Assembly: GCA_016716505.1 (NCBI GenBank)
Contig: JADJWF010000002.1
Coordinates: 496,001 to 560,000, forward strand
Source: Verrucomicrobiota bacterium
GTDB lineage: Bacteria > Verrucomicrobiota > Verrucomicrobiia > Limisphaerales > J093
Length of the DNA stretch: 64,000 nt
Direction: 5' to 3'
The position numbers were made by a program, and so were the translations under genes. Under the pieces are notes generated by a model. That model had not been told where the DNA came from. It did not search any database and saw only the letters and a list, made by a program, of their open reading frames with translations. How positions within the stretch are numbered: position 1 is the first letter of the stretch; each line of letters begins with the position of its first letter. Positions 32,784 through 45,339 of this stretch are shown piece by piece.

Positions 32784-35264
32784 TCACTTGGGCTGCGGCG
32801 CTCCGCTGCCTCGTGCGCCGGTGGCGGGTGTGGGCGGCGGCGAACTGAGCGGGGACATCGTCGGGGCAGCCGGGGCTGGCGCGGGAGCCGCGGACGGCGC
32901 GCCGCCCGCGCGCCCCCCAACCGCTGGCGCGTTGAAAGACGGTGGCGCGGAGCGTTGCGGAAGACCGGACGCCGGTGGGTTATAGGTCGCCGCTCCCCCC
33001 GAACGGGTCGGCGGACTGTTAAACGAGGGTGCGGGCACCGACCGCGACGGCGCGGCAGCAGGCGGAACCAGACCCGGGCTGGCGACACGACCCGGTTGGC
33101 CGGGCGCGGCCGACCCCGGGTTCGAGAACTTCGGGGCCACCGCCGTCGGCGGGCCTGCCGCCGGGTTACGGGCCACTTCTCCCCGGGATGGCGCGGTGAC
33201 CGGCCCTTGGTAAACGGATGCGTTGCCGGACGGTGCCGCTCCGGTGTTCACCGGCGGGGCTGACCGCTGCGGAACGGACGGCGATGGAGGAACGGCAATG
33301 CCCGGTGTTTCCCGCGACGGCGGAGTCGAGGGTGAGCCACGCCCCGGCGAAGTGGTCGGGCGCGCCGGCACCGTCGAATTCGGCCTGGAACGCACGGGCG
33401 CCGTGACCGCGTCGCCCGTTCGGCCCGTGGTTGCCGTCTCGCGCGGCGGCACCACCGCCGGTTGCGGACCTGCGGCGCCCGCCGAGCCGCGCATCGGCGC
33501 GGTGGTTCCGCCGGCGGCCGCCGGCGGGGTCGCCCCTGTGCGGCCCGGGGTGGATTCAGAAGTCCGGTTGACCGGCACGACTTCTCCGGGGCGCGGAGTC
33601 GGCGCCGAAGCCCGTGCAGGAGGGGCCACGGGGGTCGTGCGGCTGCGCAGCGGAACAGTCGCGCCGCCGGACGAAGGGGCCAGTGCGGAAGTCGGCCGCT
33701 CGCTGGGAGTTTCGCCGGCGCGCTCGGAAGAACGCCGCATTGGCACCGCCGCGCCGGGCGCCAGGGCCGGATTCGAGCGGCTCAGTTCCTGGCTGGCACG
33801 GGTTGGCACCGTTGCCGAGGCCGGCGGTACGGCATCCACGCGCGCCCGGGCGAAGCCGGGTTGCTCCGGAATGGTGGGCCGATAGACAGCGAGCTGGGTT
33901 TCCCGACTCCCGCGCCCGACGGCGTTACCGGGTGGGATCCTCGTGGGCGAAGAGGCTTCAGTCAGCGTGGCGCGCGGAACCTCTTTACGCGTGAGCTCGG
34001 TATAGCGCTGCGGCGGAACGCCGCCATTCACAATGGTGCCGTTGTTGTAGGTCACGTTGTTGATGATCGTCGTGTTGTGAATGTGGACGATTTCCTGTCG
34101 CGGCGGGCGATAGCGGTAGGGGTGAGGGCTGCAGAAATAGGCGGGCGGAACGTACGTGTACCAATCCCAACCGAGGTTGAAGCCGAAGCTGATGCTGACA
34201 CTCGATCCGTGCCAGGTGAGTCCTACCCCGGTCGTCCAGCACGCCGCGGGCGGCAACGGCGCCCAGCCCCAGTACGCGTCACTGTAGCGCCACGTCACCC
34301 AGGCCGGCGCCCACACGCTGCCCGGCACCCACACCCAACCGCAGGCGGGACTGAGATACCAGCGGCCGTAGTGGAATGGCCCCCAACCCCAGGTGTAGAA
34401 GGAATTCCAGTACCAACCGGCACTCGTCCACACCCACACACCATTGTGCGCGTAAGGGCGCCAATCCGGCACCGTGCGCACCACCGCGGGCTGCCAGCAC
34501 CAACCGTACGCGGGCAGATAGATCCACGAGCCGTAGGGCGACAGCGCCGAATACCAGTATCCGTACGCCTCCGTGACTGGCTGGGTGACCGTGGCCGGCT
34601 GCGCCGGAGGCGGCACTTGCGTCACGGTCTGCGGCGGCGGATTCGGGGCGGCGCTTGCAGATTCTGCGACGGGGGGCGGGGGCGCGGTGGCAGCCTGCAC
34701 CGCCGCGCGGGGCGCGCCCTGCTCGCGGAGGTCATGGCCACGCTTGACGATCGCCGCGATCACCTCATCCGAAAGCCCCACGTCCTTGAGGTACAGCACA
34801 TCGTCAGCACTCAATTCGTAAGCCACCTGCGCCTTACGGATGAACTCGAGCAGGACCTGGTCACCCACCGAAGCTGCGGCAAGATCGAGGATTTCATTCA
34901 CGACGGAAGGCAACGGCGGGCGCTGCGCCGGCACTGCCGCCACGGCGACGTCGTTGGCCTCCGACACCGGCTCGGGCGACGGAGCAGGCGTCTCCACCGT
35001 TGCCGGTGCGGGGGGCGGAGTCGCGGCCGCCGCAGGTGCGGCCACCGGTGCCGGCGCGACCGGGCTCGACGCCGGCGATGCCGGAGGCACGACGGTCACG
35101 GCACCCGAAGCCGCGGCCGGCTGGGGAGGCGGGAGCCGGGTGTAGGTGGTGTGAACCGCCGACTCCTTGCGGCCGGTGTCACCGTCGCTCTTGCAGCCCG
35201 CCAAGATCAGCGAGCCGGTCACAAGGAGGACGCCGAACACGGGATGGACAGGCAGAGTTTTCAT
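32784..35264 (-). CDS. DUF6600-type lipoprotein with Trp/Tyr/Gly-rich core and Pro/Ser/Arg-rich tail
   Basis: This 826-residue protein has a lipobox (VTGSLILAGCKS, Cys24). Pro/Ala-rich linkers lead to a helical segment (EILDLAAASVGDQVLLEFIR). The Trp-rich core follows: YGSWIYLPAYGWCWQPAVVR, YAHNGVWVWTSAGWYWNSFY and YGRWYLSPACGWVWVPGSVW, which match DUF6600 'YG.W......W.W.P' repeats. The last ~400 residues are low-complexity Pro/Ala/Ser/Thr/Arg. The function of the family is unknown; it is probably an outer-membrane or surface protein. The length and tail are far greater than the W-rich domain needs. Confidence 0.75.
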   Translation of the reverse strand: MKTLPVHPVFGVLLVTGSLILAGCKSDGDTGRKESAVHTTYTRLPPPQPAAASGAVTVVPPASPASSPVAPAPVAAPAAAATPPPAPATVETPAPSPEPVSEANDVAVAAVPAQRPPLPSVVNEILDLAAASVGDQVLLEFIRKAQVAYELSADDVLYLKDVGLSDEVIAAIVKRGHDLREQGAPRAAVQAATAPPPPVAESASAAPNPPPQTVTQVPPPAQPATVTQPVTEAYGYWYSALSPYGSWIYLPAYGWCWQPAVVRTVPDWRPYAHNGVWVWTSAGWYWNSFYTWGWGPFHYGRWYLSPACGWVWVPGSVWAPAWVTWRYSDAYWGWAPLPPAACWTTGVGLTWHGSSVSISFGFNLGWDWYTYVPPAYFCSPHPYRYRPPRQEIVHIHNTTIINNVTYNNGTIVNGGVPPQRYTELTRKEVPRATLTEASSPTRIPPGNAVGRGSRETQLAVYRPTIPEQPGFARARVDAVPPASATVPTRASQELSRSNPALAPGAAVPMRRSSERAGETPSERPTSALAPSSGGATVPLRSRTTPVAPPARASAPTPRPGEVVPVNRTSESTPGRTGATPPAAAGGTTAPMRGSAGAAGPQPAVVPPRETATTGRTGDAVTAPVRSRPNSTVPARPTTSPGRGSPSTPPSRETPGIAVPPSPSVPQRSAPPVNTGAAPSGNASVYQGPVTAPSRGEVARNPAAGPPTAVAPKFSNPGSAAPGQPGRVASPGLVPPAAAPSRSVPAPSFNSPPTRSGGAATYNPPASGLPQRSAPPSFNAPAVGGRAGGAPSAAPAPAPAAPTMSPLSSPPPTPATGARGSGAPQPK

Positions 35265-35573
35265 GACTCAACGTAGGGAAGCTGCCGAGGGCGGAGTCCG
35301 GCGTCAAATCCAGCGCCCGACGGGGCCGGCGGCGGCGCGGCGGGCGTTGGAACTGCGCTTTGGACTGACCGTGCTCATGACTTTACCGATGGTGCGATCG
35401 TTTGCTGAACTGGCCGGGCCGGCGCGCCCTCCGGGGCTCACTGGCCCGCGTCACCGTCATTCGAGCAGATTGACCTAAAGCCACGCGCGCTTATTCAACG
35501 GTTCAAGCGCAGTTGAATTTGGCGCAGCCCCGGTTCCCCGGCGGGCTCCGGCCGTTTCAATCGCGCCCCGGTC
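35265..35573. other. Intergenic region, no gene seen
   Basis: About 309 bp lie between the DUF6600 lipoprotein gene and the end of the GH57 gene on the same strand. It should carry the lipoprotein promoter; no motif, repeat or RNA is evident. Confidence 0.35.
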
Positions 35574-37151
35574 TCACGCCCAATGCAGGTAGTCGAGGTG
35601 GGGAAAGAGGTTGTCCTGCTCCTCGATGGCCTGGAGTGAGGCGGCGTTCACGCGCCCCGCCAGCAACTGCTCGTGGAGGTTGAAGAACCGCAGCAGATGT
35701 TCCTTCACCCGGCGGGTGGCGTACTCCGGGCCGGTCCCCGTGTGCAGGATGAACGGCCAGTCGCTGGCCTGCGCCAGCAGCAGCTCGCGGCCGGCCTGCC
35801 GCAGGGCCCGCGCGGTGAGATCGTCCGCCGTCAGGAAACGCTTGGCCAGATCGGTCATGCGCTCCTCCGCGGCGCGGAGATGCGGCTGGATCCACTCGTT
35901 CTTCTCGTTCAGCCAGACGGCATAGTGACCGCCTTCGCCCCAGGTGGAGGGCTTCGGTCGCACCACTTGGAGCGTGGCGTTCTGGCGGAGATAATCCGTG
36001 GGCGTGGTGAAGGTGAGATCCGCTCCGCTCGCGAGCGCGCCACGCACGAACGCATCGAGGAACTGCAGGCCCTCGAACCACCAATGCCCGAAGAGTTCGG
36101 CGTCGTACGGCGCCACCACCAGCGGCGGGCGATCCATGATCTGGGCCGTGGCGGTCAGGCGTTTGAGCTGCGCCGTGAGAAAGTGGGCAGCATGTTCGCG
36201 CGCCGCCGCCGCCGCCGCCCGGAGGTCGTACACCTCCTTGGCTCCCCCGCCCCCGCGCGTGATCCGGTGGTACTTGATGCCCGTAAATCCCCGATGCTCC
36301 GGCGAAGGCAGGTAGGGCCGGACGTACTCGAAATCGAGATCAAAGCCGACGTCCCGGTAGAAATCGCGGTACCGGGGATCGCCCGGGTAACCCGCCTGCC
36401 GGCTCCAGACCTGCCGGGCGGAATCGAAGTCGCGACCGAAGGCCGCCAGGCCGTTCGGCGTGAACACCGGCGCAAATGTGCCGTAGCGCGGCCGCGGCGA
36501 AGCGTTCAACAGGCCGTGACTGTCCAGAACGAACCACCGGATGTTCGCGTCCTGGAGCACTCCTTCGATCTCCGGGGCGTAGGCGCATTCGGGCAACCAC
36601 AGACCCACTGGGTCGCGTCCAAACAGCGCCCGGTGGTGTTCCTGCGCCGTGCGCACCTGGGCTTTCAGCGAACCGGGATTGCGCGCGAGCAGCGGCAGCA
36701 AGGCGTGCGTGGCGGAACAGGTGATGATCTCCAGCCGGCCCGCCGCCTGGAGGCTCGCGAAGGCGCCGACCAGGTTGCGGTCACAGCCCCGCCACAGTTC
36801 CCGGAGGCGAACGAAGCGTTCGACGTAGAACTCCGCCAGCGGCCGCAGGGCTGCATCAAAATGGGTGCGGAAGACCTCCTTCTCCGCCAGCTCGACCAGG
36901 CCGTTGAGGCGGCGCTCGAATCGCGCCTGAAGGAGCGGATCCAGCAGCATCGTGGAGAGCGTCGGCGACAGCGACAGGGTGAGTCGCACATTGAGCCGGT
37001 CCGCGCGCCAGCGCTCGAGCAGTTCCAGCAGCGGCAGATACGTTTCGAGGATCGCCTCGTACAGCCAGGCCTCCTCCAAAAAGCGTTCGTGCTCCGGATG
37101 ACGGACGAACGGGAGATGCGCGTGCAGGATGAGGGCGAACTGGCCGGACAT
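35574..37151 (-). CDS. GH57-family 1,4-alpha-glucan branching enzyme
   Basis: This 525-residue enzyme belongs to glycoside hydrolase family 57 and resembles the branching-enzyme subgroup. Conserved region 1 is ALILHAHLPFVRHPE near the start. The catalytic nucleophile is Glu188 (GLWLPECAYAPEIEGVL), and the acid/base region is APYDAELFGHWW (Asp350). A C-terminal helical domain follows (AEERMTDLAKRFLTADDLTA). It makes or trims alpha-1,6 branches in glycogen-like glucan in the cytoplasm. The DUF4912 gene ends 28 bp upstream on the same strand, so the two are probably one operon. Confidence 0.88.
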   Translation of the reverse strand: MSGQFALILHAHLPFVRHPEHERFLEEAWLYEAILETYLPLLELLERWRADRLNVRLTLSLSPTLSTMLLDPLLQARFERRLNGLVELAEKEVFRTHFDAALRPLAEFYVERFVRLRELWRGCDRNLVGAFASLQAAGRLEIITCSATHALLPLLARNPGSLKAQVRTAQEHHRALFGRDPVGLWLPECAYAPEIEGVLQDANIRWFVLDSHGLLNASPRPRYGTFAPVFTPNGLAAFGRDFDSARQVWSRQAGYPGDPRYRDFYRDVGFDLDFEYVRPYLPSPEHRGFTGIKYHRITRGGGGAKEVYDLRAAAAAAREHAAHFLTAQLKRLTATAQIMDRPPLVVAPYDAELFGHWWFEGLQFLDAFVRGALASGADLTFTTPTDYLRQNATLQVVRPKPSTWGEGGHYAVWLNEKNEWIQPHLRAAEERMTDLAKRFLTADDLTARALRQAGRELLLAQASDWPFILHTGTGPEYATRRVKEHLLRFFNLHEQLLAGRVNAASLQAIEEQDNLFPHLDYLHWA

Positions 37152-37179
37152 GGCGGCGGGCGGGGGTTGTTCGCCGTCG

Positions 37180-39000
37180 TCAGGCGATCACCGAACGGTT
37201 GACATGCTCGCCCTTTGGCGGCCGCAGCGCGGGGTCCGGCGGGTGTGTCTCCGCACCGCGATACTCGGTGGCGCGGCGAAACTCGAGCCGCGCGCTGCGG
37301 ACATCGGCGTCGTCGGCCGAAACCGCCCGCACCGACAGTTCGTAGTCGCCATCGGGCAGGGCAAACCGCAGCGCGAACGAGCCGTCGGGCCGCAACTTCA
37401 CCGGCCGGCCGGCGACGGTCAGCTTGGCATCCGGTTCCGTGGCGCCGTACACGATCAACTCGGCATTCACGTTGAACCAGAAGCCTCGGCGGCCCGGAGC
37501 TGCGCCGCCGGCTTCGAGACTCGAAACCTCGCCGGCCAGTCTGCGGATGCCCTCCGGTCCGGCGGCTTCCTCGCCGGCCGCAAACCCCGCCGAGGACGGC
37601 GCCGACGGTCCTTCCCCCGCGGCCTCGCGGACCAGTTCGGTAACGTCCAGCGATCCGACCCAGACCCGGCGATTGGGGGCGACGTGGAGCACCTCAGCGA
37701 GGGCACGCTGCTGTTCGGGAGTCCACGCCGGCGGAGCGGCGGCGCCAATCTCCGGCAAGGCGGTGAAGCCGGCTTCCCGCAACTGGTTAATGGCCTGGAT
37801 CAACGGCGCGCTGACCTCGGCGGCTTCCTTGACCTTGGCAAAGATCTCCGCAAACGGGACGTCCACCGGAATCGTCGCGAACTCAGCACTCTCGGTCGGC
37901 GCGGGTTTGTCCGCAGGCACCGCCACGGGCTCTGAAACGCCAAGTGACTTCCATTCGCGCGGCGGCTGGTAGCAGCCCAGTTCCGCCAGATAAGTCCCCC
38001 CGCCGGTGACGGTCACGAACCAGGAGGTGGCCCCGGCCGGCAGCACCACCAGCACGCCGCCACCGGGCGGGGCTGTGGCGGGACGAACACTGAGAATGAG
38101 ATGACCATCCACCGACTGACTGGCAGCGGTTCGGAGTTGGTCCGCCGAAAAGTCCCATTGCACGAGCAGGCGTTGCGGGTCGGCGAGGGTGACCCAGACA
38201 CGCCCGGTCGCATAACTCTCTGGCAAGCCCGCATCGGGCAGATGGACCGGTCCTGGTGCCGACCCGGTGAAGAACCGGGCGCCCGGACCGCTGACGGCCG
38301 GCACCGGTGGCACGTCGCCCTCGAACAGGCTGGGCGGAAGCGGTGGCGGTCGCCGGCTGGGCTGCGGCGGCATGGGGGCCGACGTGGCGAACGGTACGGT
38401 CCGCCTGGTGCTGCCGCGCGCCAGTGACTTCGGGGCTGGCCTCACCGGAGTTGAACCGGCGCCGCCCGCTGCCCGGCGCGCGGGCTCCACAGCGCGATCG
38501 CTGCGGGAAGCCGGAACGGCTGGCGGGGCTGGCTGTTCACGAGCTGTCACTGCGGCCTTTGCCGGTCGGGCCGCCTTGGGCTGAACTGGCGCGCCGGCAC
38601 TCGGAACGGCCGTCGCTGTTTCTAACTGGGACTTGGACGCTTTCGGGCGAGCGGAGGCCGTTGCGGCCTTGCCCGCTGCCGGCACCGCAACCGGCCCGGT
38701 CGTGGCCGGCTTGGCAGCGCCGCGGGCTCGCCCGGCCTTGCGGGGTGTCGTGCCGGCCGGCTCAGCCGGCGTCTTCCCGGCCGATGATTCGGCGGACGCC
38801 AGCGACGGAGCCTCACCCTTCGACTTCGGTTGCGATTCCGTGTCTGGCGCAGTCTTGGCGCGACGGTGCTTTGTCTGGCCAGTGGCGGGCACGGCAGAAT
38901 CCGCGCGCGTTTCAGCGGGCTTGGCGCGGACCGCCGAGGACGGGCGTCGCAGCGCCTTGCTGGACTTGCTGGTTGAAGCGTCTGGATCTGGCGACTTCAT
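37180..39000 (-). CDS. DUF4912-domain protein with long Ala/Pro/Lys-rich N-terminus
   Basis: This 606-residue protein starts MKSPDPDASTSKSSKALRRP. A 240-residue disordered, Lys/Arg/Ala/Pro-rich region is followed by a DUF4912 beta-sandwich segment with GRVWVTLADPQRLLVQWDFS and HLILSVRPATAPPGGGVLV. A second beta-rich domain is near the C-terminus (LIVYGATEPDAKLTVAGRPV, then DGSFALRFALPDGDYELSVR). DUF4912 genes are often next to GH57 enzymes, as here. I chose the ATG at 38998-39000; a far longer open frame continues upstream to 40572, but it is antisense to the cobA-hemD fusion and does not resemble a protein. Confidence 0.82.
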   Translation of the reverse strand: MKSPDPDASTSKSSKALRRPSSAVRAKPAETRADSAVPATGQTKHRRAKTAPDTESQPKSKGEAPSLASAESSAGKTPAEPAGTTPRKAGRARGAAKPATTGPVAVPAAGKAATASARPKASKSQLETATAVPSAGAPVQPKAARPAKAAVTAREQPAPPAVPASRSDRAVEPARRAAGGAGSTPVRPAPKSLARGSTRRTVPFATSAPMPPQPSRRPPPLPPSLFEGDVPPVPAVSGPGARFFTGSAPGPVHLPDAGLPESYATGRVWVTLADPQRLLVQWDFSADQLRTAASQSVDGHLILSVRPATAPPGGGVLVVLPAGATSWFVTVTGGGTYLAELGCYQPPREWKSLGVSEPVAVPADKPAPTESAEFATIPVDVPFAEIFAKVKEAAEVSAPLIQAINQLREAGFTALPEIGAAAPPAWTPEQQRALAEVLHVAPNRRVWVGSLDVTELVREAAGEGPSAPSSAGFAAGEEAAGPEGIRRLAGEVSSLEAGGAAPGRRGFWFNVNAELIVYGATEPDAKLTVAGRPVKLRPDGSFALRFALPDGDYELSVRAVSADDADVRSARLEFRRATEYRGAETHPPDPALRPPKGEHVNRSVIA

Positions 39001-39186
39001 AGAGCCGGATAGGACGGGGCGATTGGCACCCTGTCTGGGCGCAGTTAAGTGCAGCCCGCCGGCCGGGTGCAACGGAAAAGACCTGAAACGGTTTGCGCCG
39101 GCCCGGCACGACGCCGTCGTCGCCCCGCCGGGGGTGTCAGCCGGGAGTTGCCCCGGCCCCCGTCGCGCCGGTAGGTTTGCTGGCGG

Positions 39187-40716
39187 ATGAACAAGAAAGG
39201 AACGGTTTATCTCGTGGGCGCCGGCCCCGGCGATCCGCAGCTCCTGACGCTGCGGGGGGCCGAGTTGCTCCGGCAGGCGGACGTGGTCGTGCTCGACGCG
39301 TTGGCCAGCCCCGAGTTGCTTCGGCTCTGTCGCGCCGGCGCGGAACTCATCCAGCGGCGCCGCGACCAGCCCATGCCCCAGGCGGAGTTGACCGCGCTGC
39401 TGGTGGAACATGCGCGCGCCGGCCGGATGGTGGTACGACTCAAGGGCGGGGACCCCTACATCTTCGGCCGCGGGGGCGAGGAGGCCGAGGGCCTGGCAGC
39501 GTCGGGCGTGCCGTTTGAGGTGGTGCCGGGGGTTTCGTCCATTGCGGCCGTGCCCAATTACGCAGGCGTGCCGCTGACCCACCGGGAACACTGCTCCAGT
39601 TTCACCGTCGTCACCGGTCACGAGGATCCCAATCGCCCGGACAACCCGGTGGACTGGGACCGTCTGGCGGCCGAACCCGGCACCAAGGTGGTGCTCATGG
39701 GTGTGGACCGGCTGGCGCAACTGACCGAGGCGCTGCTGTCCCGCGGCCTCGCCGCCGACACGCCAGCCATGCTCGTGGCCCAGGGAACCACTGGCCGCCA
39801 GCGAAGCGTGGACGGCACTCTTGGTACGCTGGCCGAACTGGCGAAGGAGGCCGGGTTGATGCCGCCGGCGGTGGCTGTGATTGGAAGCGTCGTGGGGCTG
39901 CGCCCCCAACTCAACTGGTTTGAAAGCCGGCCGCTGTTCGGCCAGCGGGTCGTGGTGACCCGGGCGGCGAATCAGGCGGCCGAGCTTTCCGAACGCCTGT
40001 GGCAGCAAGGCGCAGAGGTGCTCGAAGTGCCGTGCATCAAGATCGCGCCCCCTTCCGAACGGACCGCGCTGGTCGAGGCCCTCGCCGGCCTTCACGGCTA
40101 CGACTGGCTGGTCTTCACCAGCGTCAACGGCGTCACAATGTTTTTCGAGGCCTTCTTCAAGGCCTTCTCCGACCTGCGCGACCTCGGCGGGGTCCGCATC
40201 GCGGCGGTGGGGCCGGCGACGCGGGCGCAACTGGAGGCGCTGCACCTGCAGGTGGACGCGATGCCGAAGGAATATGTGGCAAAGGAGGTGGCCCGGGCGC
40301 TGGCCGCCGAGGGCAGTCTGGAAAACCTCCGCATTCTCCTGCCCCGCGCCGAGGTGGCGAATCGCGAGCTGCCGAAACTGCTGGAGGACATGGGCGCCAT
40401 CGTGGACGACACGCCGTGCTACCAGACCGTGATCGAGACCGAAGATGTCACCGGCCACGCGGCCCGCATGATGAAGGAGGGCGCCGAGTGGATCACTTTC
40501 ACCAGCGGCTCGACGGTACGGAACTTCCACCAACGCTTCGATCTGCCCGGATTTGTCAGACAGTATCCGCACGTCAAACTGGCTTCCGTCGGGCCCGAGA
40601 CCACGAAGGTGATCCAGGAACTGAACCTTTCACCGACGGTCGAAGCGAGGCCGCACACGATGGAAGGGCTCGTGGAGGCGATGATCGCGAAGCCGCGCGG
40701 CCGGCAGCGCGGTTGA
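39187..40716 (+). CDS. Fused uroporphyrinogen-III C-methyltransferase and uroporphyrinogen-III synthase
   Basis: This 509-residue fusion has a CobA-type SAM-dependent methyltransferase (TVYLVGAGPGDPQLLTLRGA, then VRLKGGDPYIFGRGGEEAEG and FEVVPGVSSIAAVPNYAGVP). It is joined about residue 250 to HemD (RVVVTRAANQAAELSERLWQ, DWLVFTSVNGVTMFFEAF, VGPATRAQLEALHLQVDA). The first half makes precorrin-2 from uroporphyrinogen III (siroheme/B12 branch); the second makes uroporphyrinogen III from hydroxymethylbilane. Such cobA-hemD fusions are known in several phyla. Its start is divergent from the DUF4912 gene. Confidence 0.93.
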   Translation: MNKKGTVYLVGAGPGDPQLLTLRGAELLRQADVVVLDALASPELLRLCRAGAELIQRRRDQPMPQAELTALLVEHARAGRMVVRLKGGDPYIFGRGGEEAEGLAASGVPFEVVPGVSSIAAVPNYAGVPLTHREHCSSFTVVTGHEDPNRPDNPVDWDRLAAEPGTKVVLMGVDRLAQLTEALLSRGLAADTPAMLVAQGTTGRQRSVDGTLGTLAELAKEAGLMPPAVAVIGSVVGLRPQLNWFESRPLFGQRVVVTRAANQAAELSERLWQQGAEVLEVPCIKIAPPSERTALVEALAGLHGYDWLVFTSVNGVTMFFEAFFKAFSDLRDLGGVRIAAVGPATRAQLEALHLQVDAMPKEYVAKEVARALAAEGSLENLRILLPRAEVANRELPKLLEDMGAIVDDTPCYQTVIETEDVTGHAARMMKEGAEWITFTSGSTVRNFHQRFDLPGFVRQYPHVKLASVGPETTKVIQELNLSPTVEARPHTMEGLVEAMIAKPRGRQRG

Positions 40717-40942
40717 AACACGCCGCGCCCGGGCGCGCCATTCGCTGGTCTGGACGGCCAGGATCCCACGACGTCACTGGGCCGCGAACAGGCCACCCGC
40801 GGGACGCGACTGCGACGGTCAAAGCAGGTGCGCCGTCCAAGCCGGGGCCCGCGACGCGGGCGCGGTTGTAACCTTTCCCACGATTCCGGCTCCACTCCGG
40901 AAGCAATGCGCCGGAACCGTTCCGGCAAGAACGGACAACAAC

Positions 40943-41284
40943 ATGAAAGAAATTACGCAGACCCAGTTTGAAACCGAAGTCCTCAACAGCAACAGCCCCG
41001 TGCTGGTGGACTTCTACGCACCGTGGTGCGCTCCCTGCCGCACGGTGGCCCCCCTGTTGGAAAGCCTGGCGGGCGAATACGCCGGCCGCGTGGGGATGGT
41101 GAAGGTCAACGTGGACAATTCGCCCGACCTCGCCATGCGCTACCAGATCACCGGTGTCCCCACCCTCCTGCTGTTTCAGAACGGCCGGGTCGTGGACTCC
41201 CTTGTCGGCGTGCCTTCGGCGCGCGCGTTGAAGGCGCGGCTCGATGCCGTGGCGGGGCCGGCTCAACCGGCGGCCGCCACGTGA
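40943..41284 (+). CDS. trxA: Thioredoxin
   Basis: This 113-residue protein has the active site FYAPWCAPCRTVAPLLE (Cys-Ala-Pro-Cys, a variant of CGPC) and the cis-Pro in ITGVPTLLLF. It reduces protein disulfides. A small membrane protein gene follows 64 bp downstream on the same strand. The C-terminal tail is a little longer than in E. coli TrxA. Confidence 0.93.
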   Translation: MKEITQTQFETEVLNSNSPVLVDFYAPWCAPCRTVAPLLESLAGEYAGRVGMVKVNVDNSPDLAMRYQITGVPTLLLFQNGRVVDSLVGVPSARALKARLDAVAGPAQPAAAT

Positions 41285-41348
41285 CCCACTCGACCCGCGT
41301 CCAGACGCTTCTGCAAATCGCGAACCCTATTTCGAATCAAACCACCGT

Positions 41349-41570
41349 ATGACGATCGAAAACGCCATCCGTATCCTCGCCGGAACCATGGTGCTGATTA
41401 GCATCGCGCTTGCCCACTGGGTAAGCCATTACTGGTTGCTGTTGGCTGCCTTCGTGGGGGTCAACCTCATCCAGTCGGCCTTCACCGGCTTCTGCCCCGC
41501 CGAGACCATTTTCAAGAAGCTGGGCATCGGCAAGGGCGGCGGCTGTTGCAGTTCCTCGCCCGCGCGCTGA
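41349..41570 (+). CDS. DUF2892 (YgaP-like) small membrane protein
   Basis: This 73-residue protein starts MTIENAIRILAGTMVLISIA and has two hydrophobic helices. It ends with the family motif SAFTGFCPAETIFKKLG and a Cys-rich tail (GGGCCSSS). In DUF2892 proteins the pair is often linked to rhodanese or sulfur redox proteins. It is short enough to be missed by many gene callers. It is close to the thioredoxin gene, which supports a redox or sulfur role. Confidence 0.85.
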   Translation: MTIENAIRILAGTMVLISIALAHWVSHYWLLLAAFVGVNLIQSAFTGFCPAETIFKKLGIGKGGGCCSSSPAR

Positions 41571-42126
41571 AACCTGGCCGGCGACCCGCCGCCGCCGTCA
41601 GGCGGTGCGCGGGTTCCAGGCCGGGTCTGGTTCCTCCGACTGCCCTCGGTGCGTTCGGGCGGTCTTCCGCCCTGCCTTACGGGTCAGGGGCGCCGCACCT
41701 CAGTCGCCGCCCCGCCGGGCCCGTGCCAAAATCGTCGCACGCGGCCATCGTCTTCCCGCAGCACGCAGTTGCCGGGCGAGTCCTGCTCCCGAATCCGGCC
41801 GCCGAGGTGCGGGTTTTCCATCAAGGCCCGCGCCAGTGGCCAGGGGTAGTTTCATCGCGACTGGTGAGGCTGTGAGGCTGATTGGACATCGTGCGGCGCG
41901 GGATGTGATGCCGTCACGGGAATCGGAGCGAGCGGGCCGACCGCGGAACCCAAGACGCTCGGCCCACCCGGTAGGAAACGCTGGCGGCCCTGGCGGAGCC
42001 GATGCCCAAACGAGCCCCGAGGGCGGTAATTTGTTTGCGACCCCCGTCGCGTTTCGGATACAAGCCGCCCCGGCCATGAAACAGCGGCAGTCTGATTCCC
42101 ATCTCCCTGTCCGGGCCTGATTCCCT
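41571..42126. other. Intergenic region upstream of carB, no gene seen
   Basis: About 556 bp lie before carB on the same strand. There is a 6-bp stem hairpin (GGGCGG/CCGCCC at 41657-41672) without a T-run. No frame has recognisable similarity. carA is not adjacent. Confidence 0.4.
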
Positions 42127-45330
<3,204 letters not shown>

Positions 45331-45339
45331 ACGGCCCGG

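Noticed and set aside
37180..40572. One 1130-codon minus-strand open frame
   Set aside because: Only the 3' 607 codons (from 39000) look like a protein. The rest is antisense to the cobA-hemD fusion, which has clear family motifs.
41657..41672. Hairpin after the DUF2892 gene as a terminator
   Set aside because: A 6-bp stem without a T-run, about 90 bp from the stop; too weak to call.
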